Shown here: one piece after another, positions 1 through 8,510 of the stretch | How positions within the stretch are numbered: position 1 is the stretch's first letter | How the letters are laid out: the number at the start of each line of letters is the position of its first letter | Source of the DNA: JAAZPT01 sp964544955 | Lineage (GTDB): Bacteria > Bacillota > Clostridia > Christensenellales > Aristaeellaceae | Reading direction: 5' to 3' | Assembly: GCA_964544955.1 (NCBI GenBank) | Contig: CAZJEB010000002.1 | Location: forward strand, 124,001-188,000 | Length of the DNA stretch: 64,000 nucleotides | Position numbers and translations under genes: made by a program | Notes under the pieces: model-generated | The model's database searches: none | What the model was told of the DNA's origin: nothing | The model's input: the letters and a program-made list of their open reading frames with translations, nothing else

Positions 1-1173
1 CCTTTAAGCCTTGTGGTATTTGAGGAAACTCAATCCACATTGCTTTCATCTATATTACTAATAAGTGGCTTTTTGCCAGATATACTTTTATCTATGTTCG
101 TTGCCCCCTTTGTTGATAAGGGTAATAAAAAACGTTGGGTTATAGCTTTGGATACATGCTTTGCTCTTTTATATGTTATTATGGGCGTATGGATTAGCAA
201 AAACGAATTTAACTTTGGTGCTTATTTAATATTTTCATTAATAATAGCTACCCTTTCTGTGTTTTACCAATTAAATATGGGCAGTTGGTTTCCAGACCTT
301 ATTCCTAAAGGCTTTGAGCAAAAGGGCTATGCGGTTTCCAACACAATATACCCGGTTATTTCCATGATAATGGCACCAGTAGCTGCATTTTTGTATAAGT
401 CCGTTGGCTTATCAAACTTATTTTTCTTTACCGCGGGCCTTATGTCTATAGGCATAGTTCTTCAAAGCTTTATGACCTATGAGCATATTACCAAGGAAAA
501 AATTGGTAGCATTAAAAATTACTTTAATGATATTAAAGAGGGTATACTGTATTTTAAAAATGAAAAGGGTATACGCAATATTTATTTATATGTGTCTATA
601 ACAAATGGTACAGGCTTTGGTAATGATCTACTTGTGCAAGCCTATTTTCAAACTGCAAGCTATTTAAACGTTGTTATGTTAGGTGTTTTAAAAACTGCGG
701 AAATGATAGGCAGATCCTTAGGTGGGTTTTTCCAATACAAGTTTGAGGTGCCTGTAAAAAAACGTTTTGGCTTTACAAAGTTTGTTTATACCTTTTATGA
801 AACCATTAACGTTGTACTGCTATATTTACCTTACCCCCTTATGCTAGTTGGTAAGTTTGCTTGTGGGGCATTGGGCATGAATAGTGGAAATATACGCGAG
901 GTGGCTGTACAAAGCTATTTGCCACCAACAATACGTGCCCGTGTTAGGGCAGTAATGAATGTACTACTTTGTATTGGCCTGTTTTTTTTCCAATTATTTG
1001 CTGGCTTTTTAGGTGAGTATATGGATTATAGGCATGCAATTATTCTACTTGGCGTTATTACCTACATAGCAATATACTTCCTTATTGTTCGCCCTGGCGA
1101 AGTTAACCGCAAAATATACGAAAGCGTTCGTGTAGATGATAGCGAAACAGAAGAAACTGTAGAAGCAAATTAG
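1..1173 (+). CDS. MFS transporter, 5' end outside window
   Basis: The reading frame is open from base 1, so the N-terminus lies upstream of the window; about 390 residues are visible. The protein is a chain of long hydrophobic segments with short charged loops, and a central basic loop near residue 245 (PVKKRFGF), which is the usual look of a major facilitator permease. It would sit in the cytoplasmic membrane and move a small solute; the substrate cannot be told. The C-terminus is a short acidic tail. A hairpin about 45 bp downstream probably ends the transcript. The MFS family call is by general pattern, not by a specific subfamily signature. Confidence 0.75.
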   Translation, partial: PLSLVVFEETQSTLLSSILLISGFLPDILLSMFVAPFVDKGNKKRWVIALDTCFALLYVIMGVWISKNEFNFGAYLIFSLIIATLSVFYQLNMGSWFPDLIPKGFEQKGYAVSNTIYPVISMIMAPVAAFLYKSVGLSNLFFFTAGLMSIGIVLQSFMTYEHITKEKIGSIKNYFNDIKEGILYFKNEKGIRNIYLYVSITNGTGFGNDLLVQAYFQTASYLNVVMLGVLKTAEMIGRSLGGFFQYKFEVPVKKRFGFTKFVYTFYETINVVLLYLPYPLMLVGKFACGALGMNSGNIREVAVQSYLPPTIRARVRAVMNVLLCIGLFFFQLFAGFLGEYMDYRHAIILLGVITYIAIYFLIVRPGEVNRKIYESVRVDDSETEETVEAN

Positions 1174-1218
1174 TACAATATAATTTAATACAGCAAATTT
1201 ATAAAACCATAAGCCAAA

Positions 1219-1240
1219 GGGGCTATGGAAACATAGCCCC
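1219..1240 (+). terminator. Hairpin after MFS gene, possible terminator
   Basis: A perfect 9-bp stem (ggggctatg/catagcccc) closes a GAAA loop. No run of T follows, so it may be a weak or factor-dependent terminator or a 3'-end-stabilising hairpin. Confidence 0.5.
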
Positions 1241-1305
1241 TAAACAGCTAATATTAGCCCAAAAAGAATTTATTTAAAATAAATTATAAAACTTGTAAAA
1301 AATGT

Positions 1306-1334
1306 TTGACAACAAAATTTATTTGTGTTATATT
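1306..1334 (+). promoter_or_regulatory. Sigma-A promoter for the tRNA-Met pair
   Basis: TTGACA (1306-1311) and TATATT (1329-1334) are separated by exactly 17 bp. The predicted start near 1341 is about 20 bp before the first tRNA. Confidence 0.75.
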
Positions 1335-1360
1335 AGATAAGTGCTTTTAAAGCATATCGT

Positions 1361-1436
<76 letters not shown>

Positions 1437-1443
1437 TTTTTTT

Positions 1444-1520
1444 GGCGGCGTAGCTCAGTTGGCTAGAGCATTCGGTTCATACCCGGAGTGTCGTAGGTTC
1501 GAGTCCCACCGCCGCTACCA
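1444..1520 (+). tRNA. Elongator tRNA-Met (CAT)
   Basis: This 77-nt cloverleaf has acceptor GGCGGCG paired with CGCCGCT, D-stem GCTC/GAGC, anticodon stem TTCGG/CCGGA, anticodon CAT in the loop TTCATAC, and an encoded CCA. Position 1-72 is a normal pair, so it is not an initiator. A tRNA-Ile carrying lysidine also has a CAT anticodon, but the GGCGGCGTAGCTC 5' end is typical of elongator Met. Confidence 0.93.
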
Positions 1521-1523
1521 TCC

Positions 1524-1727
1524 AAACAGCAGATATGTTTGGTGATACTGAGGGCGGAAGCTAATAAGCGGTCGTTCTCTTTTTTATTTGCTGTATAACA
1601 GCATTTTTTATTGCAAAAAATATAATAAACAGCAGCTATGCTTGGCGACACTAATATCATAAGCTAATAAGCGGTTGAATTTTTATTTGCTGTATAACAG
1701 CATTTTTTATTGCAAAAAATAATATTT
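1524..1727 (+). repeat. Two imperfect tandem copies of a ~102-bp unit
   Basis: Copy 1 is about 1524-1626 and copy 2 about 1627-1727. Both start AAACAGCAG, share AAGCTAATAAGCGGT in the middle, and end with a nearly identical block holding TGCTGT-ATA-ACAGCA followed by TTTTTTATTGCAAAAAATA. The 6-bp stem and T-run could act as a terminator for the tRNA transcript. The middle parts differ, so the duplication is not recent. I see no convincing gene here. Confidence 0.75.
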
Positions 1728-1750
1728 AACTTTAATGATAAGGCTAAAAA

Positions 1751-2443
1751 TTATAATATATAGTGCCTACTAAAGTACTTTGGTGATCTTTCCTCAACAA
1801 ACATCATCAAAAAGGCTATAAATAGCAAAGCGCAACAAACTAATATGGCATTTGTGTTTAAAAATTTAATAATAAAATTGCCTAATATTGCCCCTATAAT
1901 AAAAAAGAATATTACACAAAAGTATAACAAGCCTGCTTTTAAATGATCCTTATTTTTGGTGTGGGTGTAAGCAAACAGTTTTTCTGTGCCACTTCTTAAA
2001 TTGCCTATGCACATTGTTGTAGCAAAGTTGTTACCATGAAGTTTTCTAAAAGCTTCAACTTGTATACCACAAGCTAAGGATGTAAGGCTATTAGCAATTA
2101 AATCAACTGGTATTTGGCTTACTATTGCTAAAAATGCAATTTCTGCAAGCAAAACCCCTTGGCGCCAATGCAGTTTAGTTCTACTTTTGTTGGCTTTATA
2201 CCTAATTGTTTCCGCAATAAGTAAACCAATAACAAAGCAAGTTATTGGCATGGCATAGTTTAAGGCTCTAAGCCAATTGCCTTCAAATATATTTATACCC
2301 AATAACACCATGTTGCCTGTTTGCCCATTTGCAAATACTTTGCCATGGCATAGGTAGCTATAAGCATCCATAAAGCCGCCAGATAAGGCTAATACTATTG
2401 CTAATGTTAGCGACTCACTTGTTTGTATCCTTTTATTTTCCAT
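1751..2443 (-). CDS. YoaK/DUF1275 family membrane protein
   Basis: A 230-residue polytopic membrane protein. Near the N-terminus it has ALSGGFMDAYSYL, then GQTGNMVLLG, a glycine-rich pair of segments that is the hallmark of the YoaK (DUF1275) family; about six hydrophobic segments follow. Function in the family is not established; transport has been suggested. The start was set at the ATG preceded by GGGAGG (spacing 6), which trims seven residues from the longest frame. It diverges from cardiolipin synthase, and no shared function is apparent. Confidence 0.8.
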   Translation of the reverse strand: MENKRIQTSESLTLAIVLALSGGFMDAYSYLCHGKVFANGQTGNMVLLGINIFEGNWLRALNYAMPITCFVIGLLIAETIRYKANKSRTKLHWRQGVLLAEIAFLAIVSQIPVDLIANSLTSLACGIQVEAFRKLHGNNFATTMCIGNLRSGTEKLFAYTHTKNKDHLKAGLLYFCVIFFFIIGAILGNFIIKFLNTNAILVCCALLFIAFLMMFVEERSPKYFSRHYIL

Positions 2444-2599
2444 AATATTCCTCCCATAAAACATTATACAACAAATTTAATGTTATTAAAGTTAAAGCTT
2501 TATTTAAATATTAATATAAAATTCAACATTTGTGGGCAAAAATTCATATACAAAAAATCCCCTTTGTAGTAAAATCACAATACGGTTAGGGGGTGTAGC

Positions 2600-4117
2600 A
2601 TGAGGGTTTTTGCATCTTTTTTAAGAATATTTATGGTGGTAATAGCTATTTTTACACAGTTAGCTGTTATATTCGGCATGATATTTTTTATGCAACAGTT
2701 TATGTGGTTTTATATTCTTAGCGATATAATTGCCATAATTGCATTTTTAAGGATAATTAATAAAAACGATAAACCTGAGTATAAAATAGCGTGGCTTATA
2801 CCCTTGTTGGTTTTACCCATATTTGGCGCTGTTTTGCTAGTATTGTTTGGTAACAATACTACAAACGAGCACTTGCGCACACAGCAAAAGGAGTATAAAA
2901 GTAACTTCTCCATAGCTATAAAAGGCACAGAGTCTAGCCTTGATGAGTTGCCCGATTCATCTGCCCACAAACAAGCCCGCTACCTACAAAACTATGCAAA
3001 TGCACCCCTATATAAAAATACAGAAGTAGATTATTTCCCCATAGGCGAAAAAATGTTTGAGTCTATGATAGCAGAGCTTAAAAAAGCCAAAAAGTTTATA
3101 TTTTTAGAGTTCTTTATAATTAAACAAGGCTATATGTGGGATAGCATACTTGAAATATTAGAGCAAAAAGTTGCCGAAGGCCTTGATGTTAGGCTTATAT
3201 ATGATGACTTTGGCTGCCTTTTCAACCTACCAAACTTTTATTATAAGGATTTGGAGGCTAAGGGTATAAAGGCTTGTGTGTTCAACCGCTTTAAACCAAG
3301 CCTTTCTGGTAGCTTTAATAATAGGGATCACCGTAAAATTATGGTAATAGATGGCAATGTTGCCTACACAGGTGGAATAAACATAGCCGATGAATATATT
3401 AACCGCATTGTAGCCTTTGGCCATTGGTTAGATAGTGGTATTATACTAAAAGGTGAGGCTGTGTGGAGCTTTACACTTATGTTTTTATCCATGTGGGATT
3501 ATCTTTATAACACAAAAAGTAATATGCGGGCATTTGCTCCTGATAAATCCACATTAAAAAACATACAAGCTAATGGCTTTGCTCAACCCTTTACCGATGT
3601 ACCCTTAGATGGTGAAAATATAGGTGAAGGCGTGTATTATAATATTATAAGCCGTGCAAAAAAATATGTTTATATTTGTACCCCTTATTTAATTATAGAT
3701 AGTGCTTTAATGCTTGCCCTATCCAATAGTGCAAAATCGGGGGTTGATGTACGCATTATAACCCCAGGCATTGCGGATAAATGGTATGTGCATGCCCTTA
3801 CAAGGTCCTATTATAAAAACTTAATAGAGGCTGGGGTTAAAATATACGAGTATACACCAGGCTTTATACACTCTAAAACCACAGTTTGCGATGATGATAT
3901 TGCCCTATGTGGTACAATAAATTTAGATTTTAGGAGCCTTTACCTTCACTATGAATGTGGTGTGTGGCTGTATAAAAGTAAGGCCATAGGTCAAATGTAT
4001 AATAGCTTTATGGAAACCTTGCCTAAGTGTAAAGAACAAAGCCTTGATAATATTAAAGTTAAATGGTATAAGGGATTAATAAGGGGAATATTAAAAGTGT
4101 TTGCACCCTTAATGTAA
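2600..4117 (+). CDS. cls: Cardiolipin synthase
   Basis: This membrane enzyme of the phospholipase D superfamily condenses two phosphatidylglycerols to cardiolipin and glycerol. At 505 residues it has the normal length for the bacterial Cls family. Two hydrophobic N-terminal segments are followed by two catalytic HKD motifs: HRKIMVIDGNVAYTGG in the first half and HSKTTVCDDDIALCGTINLD in the second. The segment YKIAWLIPLLVLPIFGAVLL is the typical linker after the membrane region. GGGGG upstream of ATG supports the start. AI-2E-family gene follows 34 bp later on the same strand, probably co-transcribed. Confidence 0.9.
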   Translation: MRVFASFLRIFMVVIAIFTQLAVIFGMIFFMQQFMWFYILSDIIAIIAFLRIINKNDKPEYKIAWLIPLLVLPIFGAVLLVLFGNNTTNEHLRTQQKEYKSNFSIAIKGTESSLDELPDSSAHKQARYLQNYANAPLYKNTEVDYFPIGEKMFESMIAELKKAKKFIFLEFFIIKQGYMWDSILEILEQKVAEGLDVRLIYDDFGCLFNLPNFYYKDLEAKGIKACVFNRFKPSLSGSFNNRDHRKIMVIDGNVAYTGGINIADEYINRIVAFGHWLDSGIILKGEAVWSFTLMFLSMWDYLYNTKSNMRAFAPDKSTLKNIQANGFAQPFTDVPLDGENIGEGVYYNIISRAKKYVYICTPYLIIDSALMLALSNSAKSGVDVRIITPGIADKWYVHALTRSYYKNLIEAGVKIYEYTPGFIHSKTTVCDDDIALCGTINLDFRSLYLHYECGVWLYKSKAIGQMYNSFMETLPKCKEQSLDNIKVKWYKGLIRGILKVFAPLM

Positions 4118-4151
4118 TAGTGTTATTATTTATATTGTTAGGAGGTGGCTT

Positions 4152-5291
4152 ATGACAAAAGCAAAAAAATCTTATATTTTTGGCATAGTATTGCTGCTTA
4201 TTGCAGTTTTTGCCATAATAAACTTTCAACATGCCACTAATATTGTAAAAAAAGCTATATCAATAATTATGCCCCTGCTTATAGGCGGAGCCATAGCTTT
4301 TATATTAAACGTTCCTATGAAGTTTTTTGAAAACAAACTTTTAAAATTTATGGATAAAAAACCTAAGCTTAAAGGTTTAAAAAGGCCATTAGCCTTTGCC
4401 CTTGTGGTTGTGCTTGTGTTTTTACTTATCTATTTTATTATGGTACAACTTGTGCCTGAACTAGGTAAAACACTAGAGCTGGTTTTATCCGCCTTGCCTA
4501 AGGCATTACAAGCCCTTGCGGACTTGTTGGAGCAAAACGATATAAACATAGGCAGCATTGTTAACACAAATATGAAGCCCCTTACTGCCGATGAACTTCA
4601 ACAAAGGGCTTTATCCATTGGGGATATGATACTTAAAGGCTTAATAGCCTCAGGCTCCATATTGGGTGTAGTGTATAGTGGAATACTTAACTTGTTTTTT
4701 ACCGTTATGTTTGCAGTTTATATTCTTTTTGGCAAGGAAAAGTTGCGCACACAGGCTAAAAAGATTTTGTATAGCGTGCTTAAAACGGAAACTGCCGATG
4801 AAGTATCCCGCATAAGCAAAATGTCTTACAAAACCTATTATTCCTTTGTTATTGGCCAAGTTACCGAGGCCATTATATTGGGTGGCATATTCTTTATAGT
4901 TATGAACATATTTGGCATGCAGTATGCTTTGCTTATAAGCGTTGCCATAGGCGTAACGGCACTTATACCTATGATAGGTGCTTGGATAGGCTGTATATTA
5001 GGTGCAATACTTATGCTTACAGTAAGCCCTGCCGAGGCACTAAAGTTTATTATAATGTTTTTAATTATACAGCAACTTGAGGGTAACCTTATTTACCCCA
5101 GGGTTGTGGGTAATGCAATAGGTTTGCCATCCCTATGGGTATTATTTGCGGTTATTGTAGGGCAAGCAGCTTTTGGGGTAATAGGCATGTTATTCTTTAT
5201 TCCCCTTGTATCAGTTATATACCGCCTTGTTGGTGAATATACAAAAAAACGCCTGGAAGAAAAAACTGTACCTAAAGAAAAATATATATAA
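4152..5291 (+). CDS. AI-2E/PerM family membrane transporter
   Basis: A 379-residue protein with two N-terminal membrane segments, a soluble helical stretch (about residues 100-150) and five or more C-terminal membrane segments. Near residue 275 it has the family-typical run GVTALIPMIGAWIG, then IQQLEGNLIYPRVVGNAIGL, which marks the AI-2E/PerM family. Members export small molecules or ions, such as sodium or an autoinducer; the substrate here is unknown. The start has a strong AGGAGGTGG site. It is the second gene of a likely pair with cls and ends at an intrinsic terminator. Confidence 0.85.
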   Translation: MTKAKKSYIFGIVLLLIAVFAIINFQHATNIVKKAISIIMPLLIGGAIAFILNVPMKFFENKLLKFMDKKPKLKGLKRPLAFALVVVLVFLLIYFIMVQLVPELGKTLELVLSALPKALQALADLLEQNDINIGSIVNTNMKPLTADELQQRALSIGDMILKGLIASGSILGVVYSGILNLFFTVMFAVYILFGKEKLRTQAKKILYSVLKTETADEVSRISKMSYKTYYSFVIGQVTEAIILGGIFFIVMNIFGMQYALLISVAIGVTALIPMIGAWIGCILGAILMLTVSPAEALKFIIMFLIIQQLEGNLIYPRVVGNAIGLPSLWVLFAVIVGQAAFGVIGMLFFIPLVSVIYRLVGEYTKKRLEEKTVPKEKYI

Positions 5292-5313
5292 AGTCGGGAC
5301 TAACCGACTTTTT
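5291..5313 (+). terminator. Intrinsic terminator after the AI-2E gene
   Basis: Stem aagtcgg/ccgactt, loop gactaa, then a T-run. The stem begins at the last base of the stop codon. Confidence 0.85.
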
Positions 5314-5431
5314 AAATTTAAAATTAATAAATGTGTGTATAATACTGTAAATTAACACATAAATATTTACAAATTAAGCCCAACATGGTAATATTAACAT
5401 ATAAAATTAGATATTTTAGGAGGAGAAGTTT

Positions 5432-7174
5432 ATGAAAAAAACTCTACTTAGCTTGCTGTTAGTATTAACACTAATATGCACAGGCTTTACTTTCGCTTTA
5501 GCGGATATGACACCAGGCACATATGATGCTACTGCACAAGGTTTTGGTGGGGATATAACCGTAAGTGTAACTGTAACAGAAACTGAAATTACAGCTGTAA
5601 ACATTGCGGGCGAAAATGAAACACCCACCATTGGTGGCGTGGCTATGGAGGCCCTTGCTGAGGATATTCTTGAGGCACAAACACCAAGTGTTGATAGCAT
5701 TTCAGGCGCAACTGTTACAAGTGATGCTGTTACAGGCGCAGTTGAAGAAGCTTTAACTGCTGCTGGCGCAGACTTGGCTGCTTTGGAAGCAAACCGCAAA
5801 GATGCTGGCGATGATGTTGCTAAAGAAGAAAAAACTATTGATGTTGATGTAGTTGTAATTGGCGCAGGTGGCGCTGGTATGACAACTGCTATAACCGTTC
5901 AACAATTAGGCAAGAGCGTTGTTGTACTTGAAAAAATGCCCTATGTTGGTGGTAACACAACAAAGGCTACTGGTGGTATGAATGCAGCTGAAACCCATTA
6001 TCAAGCAGAACAAGGCATTGAAGACTCTGTAGATCAATTTGTTAAAGACACCATGAAGGGTGGCTATGATATTAATGACCCTGCCCTAGTACAAAAAATG
6101 GCAGAAGAATCATCCGCAGCTATTGATTGGTTGGATACAATAAATGCTGCTTTACCAAAGGTATCATTCAGTGGTGGCGCAACAAATGCCCGTATACATG
6201 CCCCAGCTGACGGATCTGGCGTTGGTGACTACTTAGTTGGCGCATTTGATACAAAGGTTAAAGAATTAGGCATAGAAGTTATGCTTAACACAAAGGCTAC
6301 AAAAATTATAATGGAAAATGGCGTGGCAGTAGGCGTTATGGCAGAATCCGATAAGGAAATTTACACAATTAACGCTAAGGCTGTTGTTATTACAACAGGT
6401 GGCTTTGGTGCAAACCTGGATATGATTGCAGAATACCGCCCCGACCTTGTTGGCACAGTAACAACAAATGCTCCTGGTGCAACAGGTGATGGTATTGTTA
6501 TGGCTCAAGAAGTTGGCGCTGCAATTGTTGATATTGATAAAATTCAATTACACCCAACAGTTGAACAATCTACAAGCATGCTAATTACAGAAAGCGTTCG
6601 TGGTGATGGTGCTATATTGGTTAACCAATCTGGTAAACGCTTTACAAACGAATTGCTAACACGTGACGTAGTTTCTGCGGCAGAACTTGCACAAGAAGGG
6701 CACTATGCTTACATTATATTTGACCAACGCCTACGTGAAGAACTTGGCGCAACTGAAAAATATGTAAAGAATGGCTTAACAGTTGAGGCTGAAACAGTTG
6801 GCGATTTGGCTACAAAATTAAACATTGACCCTGCTACATTGGAAGCTACATTGGCAGATTGGAACGCAGCTGTTGCAGCTAAAAAGGATGAAGCTTTTGG
6901 CCGTGAAACAGGTATGGATTACGACCTAAGCAAAGCTCCTTACTATGCAATAAAAATAGCCCCTGGTATTCATCACACAATGGGTGGTATAAAAATTAAC
7001 ACAGCAGCTGAAGTTGTTAATACAAATGGCGAAGTTATACCTGGCCTATTTGCCGCTGGTGAAGTTACTGGTGGTGTGCATGGTGGTAACCGTTTAGGTG
7101 GTAACGCTGTTGCGGATATAGTAGTATATGGCCGTATAGCTGGTGCTAATGCAGTAGCATACCTTGATAAATAA
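5432..7174 (+). CDS. Secreted flavinylated FAD/FMN reductase, fumarate reductase family
   Basis: A 580-residue protein with a Sec signal peptide (residues 1-24, ending ALA before D25; the Cys at 16 is not in a good lipobox). Residues 28-112 form an FMN-binding domain with D88-x-x-S-G-A-T94, the motif where ApbE links FMN to threonine. From residue 137 an FAD domain follows (VVVIGAGGAGMTTA, GGNTTKATGG). Fumarate-reductase-type active-site features are present: SVRGDGAILVN with GKRFTNE, HHTMGGIKIN, and GNRLGGNA with its arginine. It probably reduces an enoate-like acceptor (fumarate, urocanate, cinnamate or similar) outside the membrane. AGGAGG precedes the ATG. The acceptor and the electron donor are not identifiable here, and no apbE lies in the window. 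Confidence 0.88.
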   Translation: MKKTLLSLLLVLTLICTGFTFALADMTPGTYDATAQGFGGDITVSVTVTETEITAVNIAGENETPTIGGVAMEALAEDILEAQTPSVDSISGATVTSDAVTGAVEEALTAAGADLAALEANRKDAGDDVAKEEKTIDVDVVVIGAGGAGMTTAITVQQLGKSVVVLEKMPYVGGNTTKATGGMNAAETHYQAEQGIEDSVDQFVKDTMKGGYDINDPALVQKMAEESSAAIDWLDTINAALPKVSFSGGATNARIHAPADGSGVGDYLVGAFDTKVKELGIEVMLNTKATKIIMENGVAVGVMAESDKEIYTINAKAVVITTGGFGANLDMIAEYRPDLVGTVTTNAPGATGDGIVMAQEVGAAIVDIDKIQLHPTVEQSTSMLITESVRGDGAILVNQSGKRFTNELLTRDVVSAAELAQEGHYAYIIFDQRLREELGATEKYVKNGLTVEAETVGDLATKLNIDPATLEATLADWNAAVAAKKDEAFGRETGMDYDLSKAPYYAIKIAPGIHHTMGGIKINTAAEVVNTNGEVIPGLFAAGEVTGGVHGGNRLGGNAVADIVVYGRIAGANAVAYLDK

Positions 7175-7201
7175 TACTATAAATAATTTGTTAAACTAAA
7201 A

Positions 7202-7232
7202 AAGCCTACGCCCTTAGTGGCGTGGGCTTTTA
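7202..7232. terminator. Bidirectional intrinsic terminator
   Basis: An 11-bp stem (aagcctacgcc/ggcgtgggctt, one T-G pair) with loop cttagt is flanked by A and T runs. It serves the reductase on the plus strand and the convergent ASCH gene, whose stop codon overlaps it, on the minus strand. Confidence 0.85.
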
Positions 7233-7574
7233 TATTAGCTGTATTTCTATGCCTAAAGCTCCATATTGGATTTGGCGTTCAGGGCTATATATGCTATCCA
7301 TATCCTCTGGTTTTGCTTGGGCTATATTATCAATTGTATAGCCACATTTTAGTAAGTTTAAGCCTTTATAAAGCTCGGTAAAGTTTTTAAAGCTGTGCAA
7401 TGCCACAACCTTTACAAGTAGTGTTTTATTATTATCTTCCGTATTTGTAAAGTGTATTTTATCGCCAACGTTTATTAGGCTACGTTTTTTATCATTAAGC
7501 CTAAGTTCTATTGTTTTTGTGCCATTAGCTATACAGCTAAAAGCATGGGGTAATAAATTCATGTAGTGGGTCAT
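7230..7574 (-). CDS. ASCH-domain protein
   Basis: A 114-residue single-domain protein. FSCIANGTKTIELRLND followed by VGDKIHFTNT is the ASCH pattern: a short helix with a G-x-K-x-x-E-x-R core, then a beta strand ending in GD. ASCH domains have a PUA-like barrel and probably bind RNA; some members are nucleases or amidohydrolases acting on modified nucleosides. AAGGAG lies 4 bp from the ATG, setting the start. It is a lone gene that converges on the reductase gene and diverges from the metallophosphoesterase gene. The specific target is unknown. Confidence 0.75.
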   Translation of the reverse strand: MTHYMNLLPHAFSCIANGTKTIELRLNDKKRSLINVGDKIHFTNTEDNNKTLLVKVVALHSFKNFTELYKGLNLLKCGYTIDNIAQAKPEDMDSIYSPERQIQYGALGIEIQLI

Positions 7575-7641
7575 AAAGCTCCTTCAATGTTTACAATTGT
7601 ATATTGCTATTATGCTATAATAATATAGAGGGGGCGATAAC

Positions 7642-8457
7642 ATAAAAAAGTTTTTAATAATAATATTAGTAATAATAATTACCGCTTGGCTTTATTATAC
7701 CAATGCTAATTTTAGTGTTCAAGCTTATAATATAAAATCCACCAATATTCCAGCAAACTTTAATAGTTTTAAAATAGTACAAATATCGGATTTGCATAAT
7801 AGGGATTGGGGTATAAGCTTATTTGATAGTATAAAGGCTCAAAAGCCAGATATTATAGTTTTTACAGGGGATATTGTAAACCATAATAGCAAAAATTTTG
7901 ATGTAGCCATAAGCACAATAAAACAAGCGCAAGCCATAGCTCCAGTATATTATGTAACAGGCAATCATGAAGCTGCATTAAAAAAATATAAAGATTTGGA
8001 AAAAGCCCTTATAAATGCAGGGGCAATAGTGCTTAAAGATGAAGCAATATATTTGGAAAAGGGCCAAGATAAAATAAAGTTAATAGGCTTAGATGACCCT
8101 GACTTTGAAAATGCAAGGGGCTATGAGGCCAATATGGTTGAGAATAAACTTAACAAGCTAATTGATAAAAGTTACTATAATATAGTGCTTTGCCATAGGC
8201 CAGAGCTTTTTGAAAGCTATTTAAAAACAGGGGCAAACCTTATATTAACAGGCCATGCCCATGGTGGGCAAGTAATAATACCCTATATTGGAGGCTTGTT
8301 TGCCCCAAGCCAAGGCTTATTTCCTAAATACACAGAGGGCTTACATAACAATGGGGATACTAATATGATAATAAGTAGGGGTTTAGGTAACTCAATTATC
8401 CCTGTAAGGGTAAACAATATGCCCCAATTAGTTGTGGTTGAACTTAATAGCAATTAA
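7642..8457 (+). CDS. Membrane-anchored metallophosphoesterase, apparent ATA start
   Basis: Calcineurin-like phosphoesterase of the YkuE/YaeI type. The metal-binding motifs are ISDLHN (D-x-H), FTGDIVNH, VTGNHEA, LCHRPELF and LTGHAHGGQ. An uncleaved hydrophobic N-terminus (about residues 3-18, a run of I, L and V) would anchor it in the membrane, as in YkuE-type enzymes. The frame is open from 7624, and the only ATG/GTG/TTG before the catalytic core is TTG at 7792, which falls after the essential D-x-H aspartate. A strong GAGGGGG site lies 7 nt before ATA at 7642, giving 271 residues. ATA is therefore the best start, or an original ATG has been altered. The substrate may be a membrane phosphoester, but this is a guess from family behaviour. 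Confidence 0.82.
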   Translation: MKKFLIIILVIIITAWLYYTNANFSVQAYNIKSTNIPANFNSFKIVQISDLHNRDWGISLFDSIKAQKPDIIVFTGDIVNHNSKNFDVAISTIKQAQAIAPVYYVTGNHEAALKKYKDLEKALINAGAIVLKDEAIYLEKGQDKIKLIGLDDPDFENARGYEANMVENKLNKLIDKSYYNIVLCHRPELFESYLKTGANLILTGHAHGGQVIIPYIGGLFAPSQGLFPKYTEGLHNNGDTNMIISRGLGNSIIPVRVNNMPQLVVVELNSN

Positions 8458-8480
8458 TTAGTATTTAATATTAATAAATA

Positions 8481-8502
8481 AAAAGGCTCATAGAGCCTTT
8501 TT
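8481..8502. terminator. Bidirectional intrinsic terminator
   Basis: Stem aaaaggctc/gagcctttt with a 3-nt ATA loop and T-runs on both strands, between the convergent phosphoesterase and PAP2 genes. Confidence 0.85.
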
Positions 8503-8510
8503 ATATTTAA

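Noticed and set aside
1524..1727. CRISPR-like or integrative-element repeat after the tRNA genes
   Set aside because: There are only two diverged copies, with no short spacers, no cas genes, no integrase, and no duplicate of a tRNA 3' end.
7792..8457. Metallophosphoesterase starting at TTG 7792
   Set aside because: This start would remove the D of the essential D-x-H motif and has no ribosome site; the coding sense clearly continues upstream to 7642.
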